NCBI GenBank assembly: GCA_002441555.1
Contig: DJWK01000021.1
Coordinates: 1 to 31,567, forward strand
From: Thermodesulfobacteriaceae bacterium UBA6232
GTDB lineage: Bacteria; Desulfobacterota; Thermodesulfobacteria; Thermodesulfobacteriales; Thermodesulfobacteriaceae
Direction: 5' to 3'
DNA length: 31,567 bases
In this document: positions 15,092 through 24,090 of the stretch, one piece after another
Numbering within the stretch: position 1 is the first letter of the stretch
How the letters are laid out: each line of letters opens with the position of its first letter
The notes under the pieces: model-generated
Databases searched by the model: none
The model's input: the letters and a program-made list of their open reading frames with translations, nothing else
Told to the model about the DNA's origin: nothing
Translations under genes and position numbers: made by a program

Positions 15092-16555
15092 TTAGGGAAG
15101 GTTTGTTAAAAGATGAGAAACTGAAGCTCTCATAAAATCAAGAAAAGGATTAGGGTAAAATCCAATCAGAAAAACAAGGAAAATCATGGGAATTAAAGCG
15201 GCTAGCTCATTCCATTTCATGGGTTCCAAATTATAAACATTGGGGCTTGGTTTCATAAAAAAGACCCTTTGATAAAGCCAGAGCATATAGGCTGCCCCTA
15301 TAATAACACCTGTTGCAGCCAAAACCACCATGGTTTTATCTGCCAGAAAGGTTCCAAGGAGTATCAAAAATTCCCCTATAAATCCATTGGTTCCAGGAAG
15401 CCCAATACTTGCAAGGGTGAAAATCATAAAAAAGGCTGCATAAAGGGGAAAAGTTGAGGCCAAACCACCATAATAGGAAATGGCTCTGCTGTGGGTTCTA
15501 TCATAAATAACCCCCACACACATAAAAAGTGCTCCTGTAACAATTCCGTGATTTATCATCTGAAGGATGGCCCCTTTAATCCCAATGGGATTTAAAGAGA
15601 AAATACCCAAGGTTACAAACCCCATGTGACTTACTGAACTGTAGGCAATAAGTCTTTTTAGATCACTCTGCCAAAGACAGGCAAGACCTGCATAAATAAT
15701 GGCAATCACAGAAAGAACAAGGATAAGCTTGGCAAAATAAAGGGTGGCTTGTGGAAAGAGAGGCAAAAGAAACCTTATCATTCCGTATCCACCAAGCTTA
15801 ATAAGAATCCCTGCTAAGATTACTGAACCAGCAGTGGGGGCCTCTGTGTGGGCATCTGGAAGCCAGGTATGAACCGGCCACATGGGAACCTTTATGGCAA
15901 AGGCAATTAAAAAGCCGAGAAAAAGAAGCTTTTCTATGTGAGGTTGGAAACTCTTTCCGAGAAGGGCTGTATAATCAAAGGTCCCATGTTGCAAAAATAT
16001 GTAAATAATAGCCACAAGCATAAAAATGGAACCAAAAAAGGTATAGAGAAAGAACTTAAGGGTAGAATAAATTCTTCTTGGGCCTCCCCAGATACCAATA
16101 ATTAAATACATAGGAATAAGAAGGGCCTCCCAGAAAAGATAGAAAAGAAGTAGATCCAAAGATAGAAAAACCCCAACCATGGCAATATTAGTAAAAAGTA
16201 AAGCCAAATAAAATTCTTTGACTTTCTCAGTAATTGATCTCCAAGAAATCAAAATACAAAGAACTGTAACAAGCGTGGAAAGGGGAACAAAAAGAATACT
16301 TATTCCATCAACCCCAAGAAAATAATAACTATTCAGATAATCAAGCCAGAGTCTTTTTTCCACAAACTGAAAACCAGGTTCATTATAATTAAAATTAATT
16401 AATAATATTATAGACAAAAGAAAATCAAAAAGTGCAGTAAGAAGAGCTACGATCTTTATGGAATTTTCCTTTTCCCTTGGTAAAAGAAATATCAAAAAAA
16501 TTCCTGCAAGGGGTAACCAGAGAATCCAAGACAGAATATTTGGAAGGTTCACCAT
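15092..16555 (-). CDS. nuoM: Complex I membrane subunit NuoM
   Basis: A 487-residue polytopic subunit of the Mrp antiporter-like family. Family signatures are present, such as FYLFWEALLIPMYLIIGIWGG with the helix 5 glutamate, and AIKVPMWPVHTWLPDAHTEAP with the conserved lysine and histidine. DLKRLIAYSSVSHMGFV also matches. It contributes an ion channel to the membrane arm. It starts twelve bases after nuoL with the ribosome site AGGAGG and is followed closely by nuoN. Length and motifs appear complete. Confidence 0.95.
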   Translation of the reverse strand: MVNLPNILSWILWLPLAGIFLIFLLPREKENSIKIVALLTALFDFLLSIILLINFNYNEPGFQFVEKRLWLDYLNSYYFLGVDGISILFVPLSTLVTVLCILISWRSITEKVKEFYLALLFTNIAMVGVFLSLDLLLFYLFWEALLIPMYLIIGIWGGPRRIYSTLKFFLYTFFGSIFMLVAIIYIFLQHGTFDYTALLGKSFQPHIEKLLFLGFLIAFAIKVPMWPVHTWLPDAHTEAPTAGSVILAGILIKLGGYGMIRFLLPLFPQATLYFAKLILVLSVIAIIYAGLACLWQSDLKRLIAYSSVSHMGFVTLGIFSLNPIGIKGAILQMINHGIVTGALFMCVGVIYDRTHSRAISYYGGLASTFPLYAAFFMIFTLASIGLPGTNGFIGEFLILLGTFLADKTMVVLAATGVIIGAAYMLWLYQRVFFMKPSPNVYNLEPMKWNELAALIPMIFLVFLIGFYPNPFLDFMRASVSHLLTNLP

Positions 16556-16567
16556 TTAACTGCCTCC

Positions 16568-18538
16568 TTACTTCAGATACACTAACAGAAGATAGATTAC
16601 AAGTCCAAGAAGAATAAACCAGTTATAATAATTAACTATACCTGTATGAAATCTTCTGAAAAAGGAAGAAAAGGCCTCTGCAGTTTTGGCTGAACCATTA
16701 ACAGTCTGGTCAATTACAAAGGTATCAAGAATAAGGTTTACTACCGTTCTTGCAAGAAAGAGTGTGGGTCTAACTATGACAAGATCATAAAGTTCATCAA
16801 AATACCATTTTCTATAAAGAAAGGTATATATCCTTTTAAATCTTGAGGAAAAGGCAGTTTCAAGGGAAGGTGTTTTAACATATACAAGATAGGCAAGAAA
16901 GATCCCTAAAAGCCCAGCCAAAACAGACAAAGCCATAAGAAGATATTCCATGGTGTGATCGACATGGAGAAGTTCGGGATGACCTAAAACGCTCTCAAGA
17001 AACCTTTGAAAATGAGCTCCTCCTCCTAAGATCTCTGGTATTCCGAGCCAGCCTGAAAAAATGGCTCCAATGGAAATAATAATAAGAGGAATGGTCATAA
17101 CCTTGGGTGATTCATGAGGAGTGTGTCCATGGAGGACCTCTTTTCCTCTAAACTCACCAAAAAAGGCCTTAAAAAAGATTCTAAAAGTATAAAAGGCAGT
17201 CATTGAGGCAACTACTAATCCGATAAGCCAGATAATTTTCCCCCAGGGATACTTGGAAAAATAAGCATAAGCCAATATTTCGTCTTTACTGAAAAACCCT
17301 GCAAGCCCAGGAATTCCTGAAATAGAGAGACTGGCAATTAAAAAGGTCCAGAAGGTTATGGGCATATACCTTCTCAATCCACCCATGATTCTTATATCAT
17401 TGGGATCTTGCGCATGATGAAGGGCATGAATTATGCTTCCTGCTCCAAGGAAAAGAAGGGCTTTAAAATAGGCATGGGTAAAAAGGTGAAACATCCCTAC
17501 TGCAAAGGCACCCACACCGCAGGCCATAAACATATAGCCAAGTTGAGAAAGGGTTGAATAGGCAATTACCCTTTTTATATCAAACTGAGTTGGAGCAATG
17601 GTTGCTGCCATAAAGCAGGTTATAGCGCCAATAAAGGCCACCATGGCCATGGCATGATAACTCATTTCAAAGAGGGCATGAAGCCTTGAAACCATAAAAA
17701 CACCTGCGGTTACCATGGTTGCTGCATGAATAAGAGCTGAAACCGGAGTTGGACCTTCCATAGCATCAGGAAGCCAAACATGTAAGGGAACTTGAGCACT
17801 TTTTCCCATAGCCCCGCAGAAAAGCAAAAAGGCAATTAAAAAGGGAACATGAATCTCATAACCCCCAATGCTTATATAAGACTCTGCAATTAAGGGAAGT
17901 TTTGCAAATATTTCGTTATAATAAAGGGTGCCAAGATAATAAAACATGGCAAAAATTCCAAGGGCAAAGCCAAAGTCTCCGACCCTATTTACAATAAAGG
18001 CCTTCTTTGCAGCATCACTTGCACTCTTCTTTTCATACCAGAATCCAATCAGAAAATAGGAACAAAGCCCTACTGCCTCCCATCCCAAATAAAGCTGAAC
18101 AAGATTATTGGAAAGAACAAGCATTAACATGCTGAAAGTAAATAGGGAAATATAAGAGAAAAAGCGATAATAACCTGGATCACCCCCCATATACCCTATG
18201 GAATAGACATGAATAAGAAAGGAAAGGGAGGTTACCATGCAGATCATCATAACAGAAAGGGGATCTACAAGAAAACCAAGCCCAACCTTTAAGGAGCCTG
18301 CCACAATCCAGCTATAAAGATCAAAATTATAAGTTTTTCCATTAAGCACATCAAAAAGAAGAGAGATACTCAGGGAAAAACTCAAAAATAGAGATATAAC
18401 AGGCAAGATATGTGATTTTTCACGAAAATATTTTTTTCCAAAAATAAGAGTAATAATGCTTGCAAAGAAGGGTAAAAAGGGAACAAGAAAGACTCTTAAA
18501 TCAAAGGTATTTATAACCTGAAAGGAGGCCTCACTCAT
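16568..18538 (-). CDS. nuoL: Complex I membrane subunit NuoL
   Basis: A 656-residue polytopic subunit, the distal antiporter-like channel. Signatures include LYLGWEAVGLCSYFLIGFW, AMGKSAQVPLHVWLPDAMEGPTPVSALIHAATMV and DIKRVIAYSTLSQLGYM. The C-terminal extension after about residue 550 includes the stretch expected to form the long lateral helix that braces the membrane arm. The final hydrophobic segment LLGLVIYLLLVYLK anchors it. It begins three bases after nuoK. All channel lysines and the helix 5 glutamate seem intact, so ion pumping is expected. Confidence 0.96.
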   Translation of the reverse strand: MSEASFQVINTFDLRVFLVPFLPFFASIITLIFGKKYFREKSHILPVISLFLSFSLSISLLFDVLNGKTYNFDLYSWIVAGSLKVGLGFLVDPLSVMMICMVTSLSFLIHVYSIGYMGGDPGYYRFFSYISLFTFSMLMLVLSNNLVQLYLGWEAVGLCSYFLIGFWYEKKSASDAAKKAFIVNRVGDFGFALGIFAMFYYLGTLYYNEIFAKLPLIAESYISIGGYEIHVPFLIAFLLFCGAMGKSAQVPLHVWLPDAMEGPTPVSALIHAATMVTAGVFMVSRLHALFEMSYHAMAMVAFIGAITCFMAATIAPTQFDIKRVIAYSTLSQLGYMFMACGVGAFAVGMFHLFTHAYFKALLFLGAGSIIHALHHAQDPNDIRIMGGLRRYMPITFWTFLIASLSISGIPGLAGFFSKDEILAYAYFSKYPWGKIIWLIGLVVASMTAFYTFRIFFKAFFGEFRGKEVLHGHTPHESPKVMTIPLIIISIGAIFSGWLGIPEILGGGAHFQRFLESVLGHPELLHVDHTMEYLLMALSVLAGLLGIFLAYLVYVKTPSLETAFSSRFKRIYTFLYRKWYFDELYDLVIVRPTLFLARTVVNLILDTFVIDQTVNGSAKTAEAFSSFFRRFHTGIVNYYNWFILLGLVIYLLLVYLK

Positions 18539-18541
18539 ACT

Positions 18542-18844
18542 CTATCCCCTGAAGAAATTTATTTCATCCACATAAACTTTTTTGAGCTTTTTGTATATTA
18601 AAACTGCCAAGGTTAATCCAACTCCTGCTTCAGCAGCAGCCATACCAATTAAAAAGAAGACAATAAGATAACCCGAGATATCCTTTGTGTGATAAGAAAT
18701 GGCAGCAAAAAGAACTATCAAAGCATTCATAATGATTTCTAAAGAGGCAAGAAGAATTATGAGGTTTCTTCTAAAAAGTGCTCCAGCAAGTCCTATCACA
18801 AAAAGAAGTAAACTCAAAATCACATAATATTCAAAGGGAACCAC
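18542..18844 (-). CDS. nuoK: Complex I membrane subunit NuoK
   Basis: A 100-residue protein with three membrane helices. The helix 2 segment NLIILLASLEIIMNALIVLF carries the conserved glutamate, and GMAAAEAGVGLTLAVLIYK carries the helix 3 one. Both belong to the quinone-coupled charge axis. The start is GTG, one base after the nuoJ stop, with its ribosome site inside the end of nuoJ, so translation is coupled. The length is typical. Confidence 0.95.
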   Translation of the reverse strand: MVPFEYYVILSLLLFVIGLAGALFRRNLIILLASLEIIMNALIVLFAAISYHTKDISGYLIVFFLIGMAAAEAGVGLTLAVLIYKKLKKVYVDEINFFRG

Positions 18845-18845
18845 C

Positions 18846-19370
18846 TTAGCCTACCTCCTTTAATTTTCTCAATAAAAAAACAGCCCCAAAGATTACCACA
18901 AGAAGAATAACACCAATTACCTCAAATTGAAAAAGATAGTGGGAATACAAATACCTTGCCATCCAGAGAAGATTTGACCCTTGAGAAAGATCGTAAGTTA
19001 GCTGAACCTTAAAGGCTGGATTTAAGGCTGTTAAAAAGGCAAGATTCTTAAAAAATAAATAAAGAAAAACCACAAAGATTATAAAACCGTAAGAACTTTT
19101 ACTTACAAAGACTTTCCATCTTTCCTCTTTTCTGAGATTTATCATGTAAACCACAAAAAGGAAAAGCACAAGCACTGCCCCTGCATAAACAATTATCTGA
19201 ACGGCAGTAAGAAACTCAGAACCCAAGGTGTATAGAAGAAAAGCCTGATGAAGAATCATCACAACTACCCAAAGCACCGCATGAACAGGATTTCTCGATA
19301 TTATGGCTAAAAGACTTGAAAAGGTCATTGCCAAGGCAAGATAGAAAAAAATTAAAATATTCCAGTTCAT
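18846..19370 (-). CDS. nuoJ: Complex I membrane subunit NuoJ
   Basis: A 174-residue protein with about five hydrophobic helices. The family segment EFLTAVQIIVYAGAVLVLFLFVVYMINL includes the pi-bulge helix that helps couple quinone reduction to ion transfer. It begins three bases after nuoI, so the two are co-translated. The C-terminal region is variable in this family. The product sits in the membrane arm beside NuoK and NuoH. Confidence 0.94.
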   Translation of the reverse strand: MNWNILIFFYLALAMTFSSLLAIISRNPVHAVLWVVVMILHQAFLLYTLGSEFLTAVQIIVYAGAVLVLFLFVVYMINLRKEERWKVFVSKSSYGFIIFVVFLYLFFKNLAFLTALNPAFKVQLTYDLSQGSNLLWMARYLYSHYLFQFEVIGVILLVVIFGAVFLLRKLKEVG

Positions 19371-19373
19371 TGG

Positions 19374-19916
19374 CTAAACCCCTGTAAAGGTTCTTTTTTT
19401 GGCTGGCAAGTATTTTTCAGGTATTCCTCTTGGTTTCCAGAAAGGATTGAGATAGGGTCTCTTCTGGGTAACAATGAATTCATCCCAGTTTTTAAGAAGT
19501 CTCTCCTTGTCAAAATAGAGCTCATCTCTTTTATATCCTGCATATTCAAAAAACTCTGTTAAAACAACAGCATTTACAGGACAGACCTCTTCACAATAAC
19601 CGCAATAAACACACCTTAGGGCCTCTATGTCATATCTTTTAACCTTTCTCTTTTTAGTTTCAGGATCTACTTCGTATTCAATATAGATGCACTTTGAGGG
19701 ACAAACCCTCGCACATCTCATACAGGCAATACAAAGGGTATCGCCAGTTTTCGGATCTCTCACCAAAGCATGTCTTCCCCTAAAGCCTGGGGCTGGGATA
19801 ACTTTGTCTTTCTCAGGATACTGAATGGTAACGGGTCTATCAAAAAGAAGTTTTTTTAGTGTTAAAGCAAGTCCTTTCCAAATCTCTATTAGTAAAATCT
19901 TCTGAATAAGGTTCAT
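19374..19916 (-). CDS. nuoI: Complex I iron-sulfur subunit NuoI
   Basis: A 180-residue protein with two [4Fe-4S] motifs: C62, C65, C68 and C72, and C102, C105, C108 and C112. These are clusters N6a and N6b, which pass electrons toward NuoB. The N-terminal amphipathic helix (about 1-26) lies on the membrane. The ATG at 19916 is preferred to the GTG two codons upstream because AGGAG lies eight bases before it. The segment EFFEYAGYKRDELYFDKERLL is a family signature. With no NuoG present, NuoI may be the site where electrons enter the complex. Confidence 0.95.
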   Translation of the reverse strand: MNLIQKILLIEIWKGLALTLKKLLFDRPVTIQYPEKDKVIPAPGFRGRHALVRDPKTGDTLCIACMRCARVCPSKCIYIEYEVDPETKKRKVKRYDIEALRCVYCGYCEEVCPVNAVVLTEFFEYAGYKRDELYFDKERLLKNWDEFIVTQKRPYLNPFWKPRGIPEKYLPAKKRTFTGV

Positions 19917-19927
19917 CCTCACATCTC

Positions 19928-20896
19928 CTAAACAAGAAGTTTAATAAAGGCTGTAACAAAAAGGTTTAATAGGGAAAGGGGTATTAAAACCTTCCATCCA
20001 AGCCCCATTAACTGGTCATAACGATAACGGGGAAGGGTGGCTCTAACCCAGATATAGAAGAAGAGAAAGGCATAAACCTTAATTAAAAACCAGATAAAGG
20101 GAAGCCCTGGCACCTCAAAGGGCCCAGCATAGCCTCCAAGAAAACAGGTAACTGCAAGGGCACTCATAACAATCATTCCAAAATACTCAGCCAGATAAAA
20201 AATGGCAAAACGGATTCCGCTATATTCGGTAAAATACCCTGCAACAAGCTCTGTTTCTGCCTCAGGGAGGTCAAAGGGAACCCTGTTTGTCTCAGCAAGG
20301 GCAGAGACCATGAAAACAAAAAAGGCAACAATTTGGGGAATTAAATAAATTTTATAAGGAGTTGAAAGTTGAGCCTTTACAATATCCTGCAGATTAAAAG
20401 ACCCTGCCATAAGAACCACTGATAATAAAGAAAGGGACATGGCAATTTCATAGCTAATTACCTGGGCACTTGCTCTCAAGGCCCCAAGAAAGGAATACCT
20501 TGAGTTTGAAGCCCAACCAGAAAGGATTACCCCATAGGCACTAAGCGAACTTAAAGCAAGAATAAAAAGAAGCCCCACATTGAGATTGCTTAAAACGAAT
20601 CTATCCCAGAGAGGAATAAGGGCAAGCCCACTTGCAGCACAAACAAGGGAAATAAGAGGTGCTATGGCAAAAATGGGGCGATCTACCCCTGGATGAATTA
20701 TATCCTCCTTTTGAATGAGCTTTAAAACATCCGCAATGGGCTGAAGAAGCCCCCTTGGCCCAACCCTGTTTGGCCCAAGCCTTTGTTGCATTCTTGCAAT
20801 GATTTTTCTTTCAGCATAGGTAAGATAAGCCACATGAAACATGGCAATTAGAAGGATTACAAGGGCAGAAAAAAACATTATAATAGTGGAATCCAT
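19928..20896 (-). CDS. nuoH: Complex I membrane subunit NuoH
   Basis: A 322-residue polytopic protein that forms the quinone entry channel. Family signatures are clear: RMQQRLGPNRVGPRGLLQP near residue 40 and AETNRVPFDLPEAETELVAG near residue 205, with the conserved acidic loop. About eight helices are visible. It lies 36 bases after nuoD and eleven before nuoI. The length matches NuoH. Confidence 0.96.
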   Translation of the reverse strand: MDSTIIMFFSALVILLIAMFHVAYLTYAERKIIARMQQRLGPNRVGPRGLLQPIADVLKLIQKEDIIHPGVDRPIFAIAPLISLVCAASGLALIPLWDRFVLSNLNVGLLFILALSSLSAYGVILSGWASNSRYSFLGALRASAQVISYEIAMSLSLLSVVLMAGSFNLQDIVKAQLSTPYKIYLIPQIVAFFVFMVSALAETNRVPFDLPEAETELVAGYFTEYSGIRFAIFYLAEYFGMIVMSALAVTCFLGGYAGPFEVPGLPFIWFLIKVYAFLFFYIWVRATLPRYRYDQLMGLGWKVLIPLSLLNLFVTAFIKLLV

Positions 20897-20932
20897 TTAC
20901 CCCTCCCCATAAAGAAAAAAACCTTTTAAGGA

Positions 20933-22165
20933 CTATCTATCACAGTCCCCTAAAACCACATCAAGAGTTCCTATAATGGCAATAAGGTCGGCAATCATGT
21001 GCCCTCTTGTAAGTTCAGGAATAGCAAATATATGCACAAAAGAGGGTGTTCTAATTCTTAATCGCCAGGGTTTATTTGAGCCATCACTAACCACATAAAC
21101 TGCAAGCTCTCCCTTGGGAGATTCAATACTTGCAAAGGCCTCTCCTGGTGGAACTATATTTACCTCTTTTCCTGTGAAGATAAAACCCTTTTTCGGATGA
21201 GGTTTGGGTTCGGGCTCCTTTACCTTTTCAGGCATCAATAAATCAGGGGCACCCTCTGCAAGAACAGGCTCACCCTCTGTTTCAGGAAGCTTATCCAGAC
21301 ACTGTCTTATAATGCGATTAGACTGCCGAAGTTCCTGCATTCTCACACGGTACCTATCGTAGGTATCCCCTCTCTCCCCCACAGGAATTTCAAATTCAAC
21401 CTCATCATAGGCATCATAGGGCCTAAATTTTCTAACATCATAAGGAACACCAGATCCTCTTAAAACCGGCCCGGTAAGCCCAAGATTTATGGCCTCTTCA
21501 GCTGTAACAACTGCAATATCTCTTGTTCTCTTAAGCCAAATTCTGTTAACATCAATTAAGGTCTCATACTCAAGAATCCTTTGAGGAAATTCTTCTGTAA
21601 ACTTATAAAGCTCATCTATAATGTCTTTAGTGAAATCAAGCCTTACCCCGCCAACTCTAACATAACTGTGGGTAAGCCTTGCTCCGCAGATTTTTTCAAA
21701 GATATTCAAAAGCCACTCGCGGTCCCTAAAACAATAAAGAAAAACGGTCATAGCCCCAATATCAAGGGCATGGGTTGCAAGCCAGAGCAAATGACTTGCA
21801 ATTCTTGCCATCTCTCCTACTATAGTTCTTAAAAGCCTTGCCCTTCTTGGAACCTCAAGACCAAATAGCTTTTCAAAGGCAAGACAAAAAGCTATATTAT
21901 TGGCTGCTGAAGCTATATAGTCTAAGCGGTCGCTTAAAACAATGGTTTGATTGTAATTAAGATTTTCAGCAAGTTTTTCCACTCCTCTGTGAAGATAACC
22001 AATTCTTGGGTCACAATTAACAATGGTTTCTCCGTCAAGTTCAAGAACCAGCCTCAAAACCCCATGCGTTGAGGGGTGCTGAGGCCCCATATTAATGAAA
22101 AAGGGCTCTTCCCAAGACTCAGAATTCCTCTGCCTTGTGGTTACTTCAATAAGGGTTGTGCTCAT
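20933..22165 (-). CDS. nuoD: Complex I 49-kDa-type subunit NuoD
   Basis: A 410-residue protein that forms the quinone-binding cavity with NuoB. It has NMGPQHPSTHGVLRLVLELDG near the start, LNYNQTIVLSDRLDYIASAA at about 69-88, and the C-terminal segment IRTPSFVHIFAIPELTRGHM. It begins within an ATGA overlap with the nuoC stop. One oddity is the region 293-337, where the usual short helix in other bacteria is replaced by an acidic, proline- and lysine-rich linker of about the same total length. The quinone-site residues look intact. nuoC and nuoD are separate genes here. Confidence 0.95.
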   Translation of the reverse strand: MSTTLIEVTTRQRNSESWEEPFFINMGPQHPSTHGVLRLVLELDGETIVNCDPRIGYLHRGVEKLAENLNYNQTIVLSDRLDYIASAANNIAFCLAFEKLFGLEVPRRARLLRTIVGEMARIASHLLWLATHALDIGAMTVFLYCFRDREWLLNIFEKICGARLTHSYVRVGGVRLDFTKDIIDELYKFTEEFPQRILEYETLIDVNRIWLKRTRDIAVVTAEEAINLGLTGPVLRGSGVPYDVRKFRPYDAYDEVEFEIPVGERGDTYDRYRVRMQELRQSNRIIRQCLDKLPETEGEPVLAEGAPDLLMPEKVKEPEPKPHPKKGFIFTGKEVNIVPPGEAFASIESPKGELAVYVVSDGSNKPWRLRIRTPSFVHIFAIPELTRGHMIADLIAIIGTLDVVLGDCDR

Positions 22166-22677
22166 ACTTTTTGTCCTTTCGCTTTAGCCTTAAATTCTTT
22201 ATAAAACTTCCATTCCCTTTCCTCTTCAAGATATAAGGGATAATCCTTTCTTAAGGGATAACCCTCCCAGTCCTCAGGCATAAGAAGCCTTCTTAAATCA
22301 GGATGCCCCTTGAATTTTATTCCGAACATATCAAAGCATTCTCTTTCAAACCAATTAGCTGTTTTCCACAGAGATGTTAAACTATATTGCCAGCAATCAT
22401 TCTCAGGAATAGGGACCTTCACCCTGATTAGGGTTTTCTTTTCCATATCGTAGAGGTGATAAACCACCTCAAAGCGTTCCTCTTTTTTCTCAGGCTTATA
22501 ATTCAAATAATCAACTCCGCATAGATCGATGAGATGATTAAAACCGGCCTCTTTTAAAAATCTTATTAAATCAAGAAAGCCCTCCCTTTTGATAACAAAA
22601 ACCGGGCAGTCCCTTTCTTCCACTTTAAGAAGATACTTGGAAAATTTTTCTTGAATTTCTTTAAGTAATTCTTCCAT
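22162..22677 (-). CDS. nuoC: Complex I 30-kDa-type subunit NuoC
   Basis: A 171-residue peripheral-arm subunit. The family signature WFERECFDMFGIKFKGHPDL is present in the C-terminal half, followed by RRLLMPEDWEGYPLRKDYPL. It packs against NuoD and has no cofactor. It starts three bases after nuoB and overlaps nuoD by four bases, so the three are translated in sequence. Confidence 0.95.
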   Translation of the reverse strand: MEELLKEIQEKFSKYLLKVEERDCPVFVIKREGFLDLIRFLKEAGFNHLIDLCGVDYLNYKPEKKEERFEVVYHLYDMEKKTLIRVKVPIPENDCWQYSLTSLWKTANWFERECFDMFGIKFKGHPDLRRLLMPEDWEGYPLRKDYPLYLEEEREWKFYKEFKAKAKGQKV

Positions 22678-22680
22678 AGA

Positions 22681-23196
22681 TTATCTCCAGAAACCCCATC
22701 TTCCTCTTTCTTTTTTAATTTTTTCTTGAAGCTTTAAAAGACCATAGATTAAAGCCTCAGGCCTCGGAGGACACCCGGGGACATAGACATCCACGGGTAA
22801 AAACTCATCCACCCCTTGCACAGTGGAATAGGTTCTGAATATACCTCCTGAGCAGGCACAGCTTCCCATAGCAATTACATATTTGGGTTCAGGCATCTGT
22901 TCATAGACCCTTTTAACGGCTGGGGCCATTTTTTTGGTAACTGTTCCTGCAACAATTATACAGTCTGCCTGACGGGGAGTGGCACGAAAGATTATACCGA
23001 AGCGGTCAAGGTCAAAGTGACTTGCCCCTGTTGCCATCATCTCAATGGCGCAACAGGCAAGCCCGAAAGTCATAGGCCAAAGGGATGAGGCCCTTGCCCA
23101 GTTGAAAATTTCATCAAGGGGAGAAATAATAACGGGAGTTCCAGGAATCTGACGAACTCCTGGGGCAATTTCAACTGTGGACTTTTCTATTCCCAT
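22681..23196 (-). CDS. nuoB: Complex I cluster N2 subunit NuoB
   Basis: A 171-residue protein carrying the terminal [4Fe-4S] cluster N2, which reduces quinone. Ligands are C48 and C49 in GLACCAIEMM, C113 in GSCACSGG and C142 in VPGCPPRPE. The segment FGIIFRATPRQADCIIVAGTV is characteristic. It overlaps the end of nuoA by ten bases. The length is somewhat shorter than E. coli NuoB but complete for the core. Confidence 0.96.
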   Translation of the reverse strand: MGIEKSTVEIAPGVRQIPGTPVIISPLDEIFNWARASSLWPMTFGLACCAIEMMATGASHFDLDRFGIIFRATPRQADCIIVAGTVTKKMAPAVKRVYEQMPEPKYVIAMGSCACSGGIFRTYSTVQGVDEFLPVDVYVPGCPPRPEALIYGLLKLQEKIKKERGRWGFWR

Positions 23197-23540
23197 TGGA
23201 AAGCCCCCTCACTCCAAGCATAAAGATAGGCTGCGAAAAGAAGACCTACAAAAATAAAAATCTCAACAAAACCAAACCAGGAAAGCTCTTCAAAAACAAC
23301 AGCCCAGGGATAAAGAAAAACAACCTCTACATCAAAAACAAGAAATATAAGGGCAATCAAATAGAATTTAACTTTGAAGGGAACCTTGGTATCTCCAGAA
23401 GGATCCATTCCACATTCATAAGGTATAAGTTTTTCACCATAAGGCCTTTTTATTGAAAGAATTTTATTTCCTATAAGCATGGAAATTCCGATTAAAAAGA
23501 CCAAGAAGGCAAAAATTAAAAAGGGTAAAAGATAACCCAT
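23187..23540 (-). CDS. nuoA: Complex I membrane subunit NuoA
   Basis: A 117-residue protein with three membrane helices and the family segment YECGMDPSGDTKVPFKVKFYL, including the conserved loop cysteine near the quinone site. It is followed by FLVFDVEVVFLYPWA. It starts three bases after the ferredoxin-like gene, which places that gene firmly within the operon, and overlaps nuoB. Confidence 0.95.
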   Translation of the reverse strand: MGYLLPFLIFAFLVFLIGISMLIGNKILSIKRPYGEKLIPYECGMDPSGDTKVPFKVKFYLIALIFLVFDVEVVFLYPWAVVFEELSWFGFVEIFIFVGLLFAAYLYAWSEGAFQWE

Positions 23541-23543
23541 GGG

Positions 23544-23960
23544 CTACTCCTTTTCAGATTTTATTTCTTTAATAATTAGGGCCTCATTAGGACAAGCAGA
23601 AACACAGTAAGGCCTTTCACCTATTTCCATTCTTGCCATACATAGATCACACTTTCCAATGGTGCCAGTATTAAAATTAAAACGGGGAACACCCCAGGGA
23701 CAGGCCTCCATACAGTTTTTACACCCCACACAGATTTCCTTATAAAAAGCCACCACCTCTCCCTTTCTAATTAGCGCTGCCACAGGACAGGCTGCGGCAC
23801 ATTGTGGTTTTTTGCACTGTAAACAGACAAAATAGGCAAACTTTGGCCCTACCTTAAAAATACGACAATTTGATAGTCCCTCATGACCCTCAGCACAGGC
23901 TTTGACACACTCTTCACAACCCGTACACTTTTCCACAATGTGCACTACGGTATAGTTCAT
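23544..23960 (-). CDS. Four-cluster ferredoxin-like electron-transfer protein heading the nuo operon
   Basis: A 138-residue protein of the HycB/CooF/DmsB-like ferredoxin family. It carries sixteen cysteines in four [4Fe-4S] motifs: C12, C15, C18, C22; C46, C49, C54, C58; C77, C80, C83, C87; and C104, C107, C119, C123. There is no signal peptide or membrane segment, so it is cytoplasmic. Members of this family wire a catalytic subunit to other redox partners. Here it precedes nuoA by three bases, while nuoE, nuoF and nuoG are absent. It may deliver electrons to NuoI or act with a dehydrogenase encoded elsewhere (inference). No partner catalytic gene is adjacent. Confidence 0.92.
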   Translation of the reverse strand: MNYTVVHIVEKCTGCEECVKACAEGHEGLSNCRIFKVGPKFAYFVCLQCKKPQCAAACPVAALIRKGEVVAFYKEICVGCKNCMEACPWGVPRFNFNTGTIGKCDLCMARMEIGERPYCVSACPNEALIIKEIKSEKE

Positions 23961-23970
23961 AACACCATCC

Positions 23971-23999
23971 TTTTTAAGTAAATTATTTTATTTTGTCAA
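23971..23999 (-). promoter_or_regulatory. Candidate promoter of the ferredoxin-nuo operon
   Basis: On the minus strand a perfect -35 TTGACA, 17 bases, then TAAAAA (four of six). TCAGA lies one base upstream of the -35, as in the sat promoter. The predicted start would be only a few bases before the ATG at 23960, downstream of the possible ribosome site AAGGA, which conflicts with normal initiation. Either the message is leaderless or the -10 is elsewhere. Confidence 0.4.
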
Positions 24000-24090
24000 C
24001 TCTGATATTGGGAAATTAATTCTTTTTATGGAGAATTTTTGGTAATTTTGAGGGGTTTTGCACCAATTTTTATGCGGAAATTAATTTTTA

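Noticed and set aside
21190..21290. A possible frameshift or insertion in nuoD, from the unusual linker at residues 293-337
   Set aside because: The total length between the conserved flanks is about normal and the frame is intact on both sides, so it is a divergent linker, not a damaged gene.
24011..24086. An 11-base direct repeat GGAAATTAATT at 24011-24021 and 24076-24086 upstream of the nuo operon
   Set aside because: Short and composed mostly of A and T; expected often by chance in this AT-rich intergenic DNA. No third copy or dyad supports a binding site.
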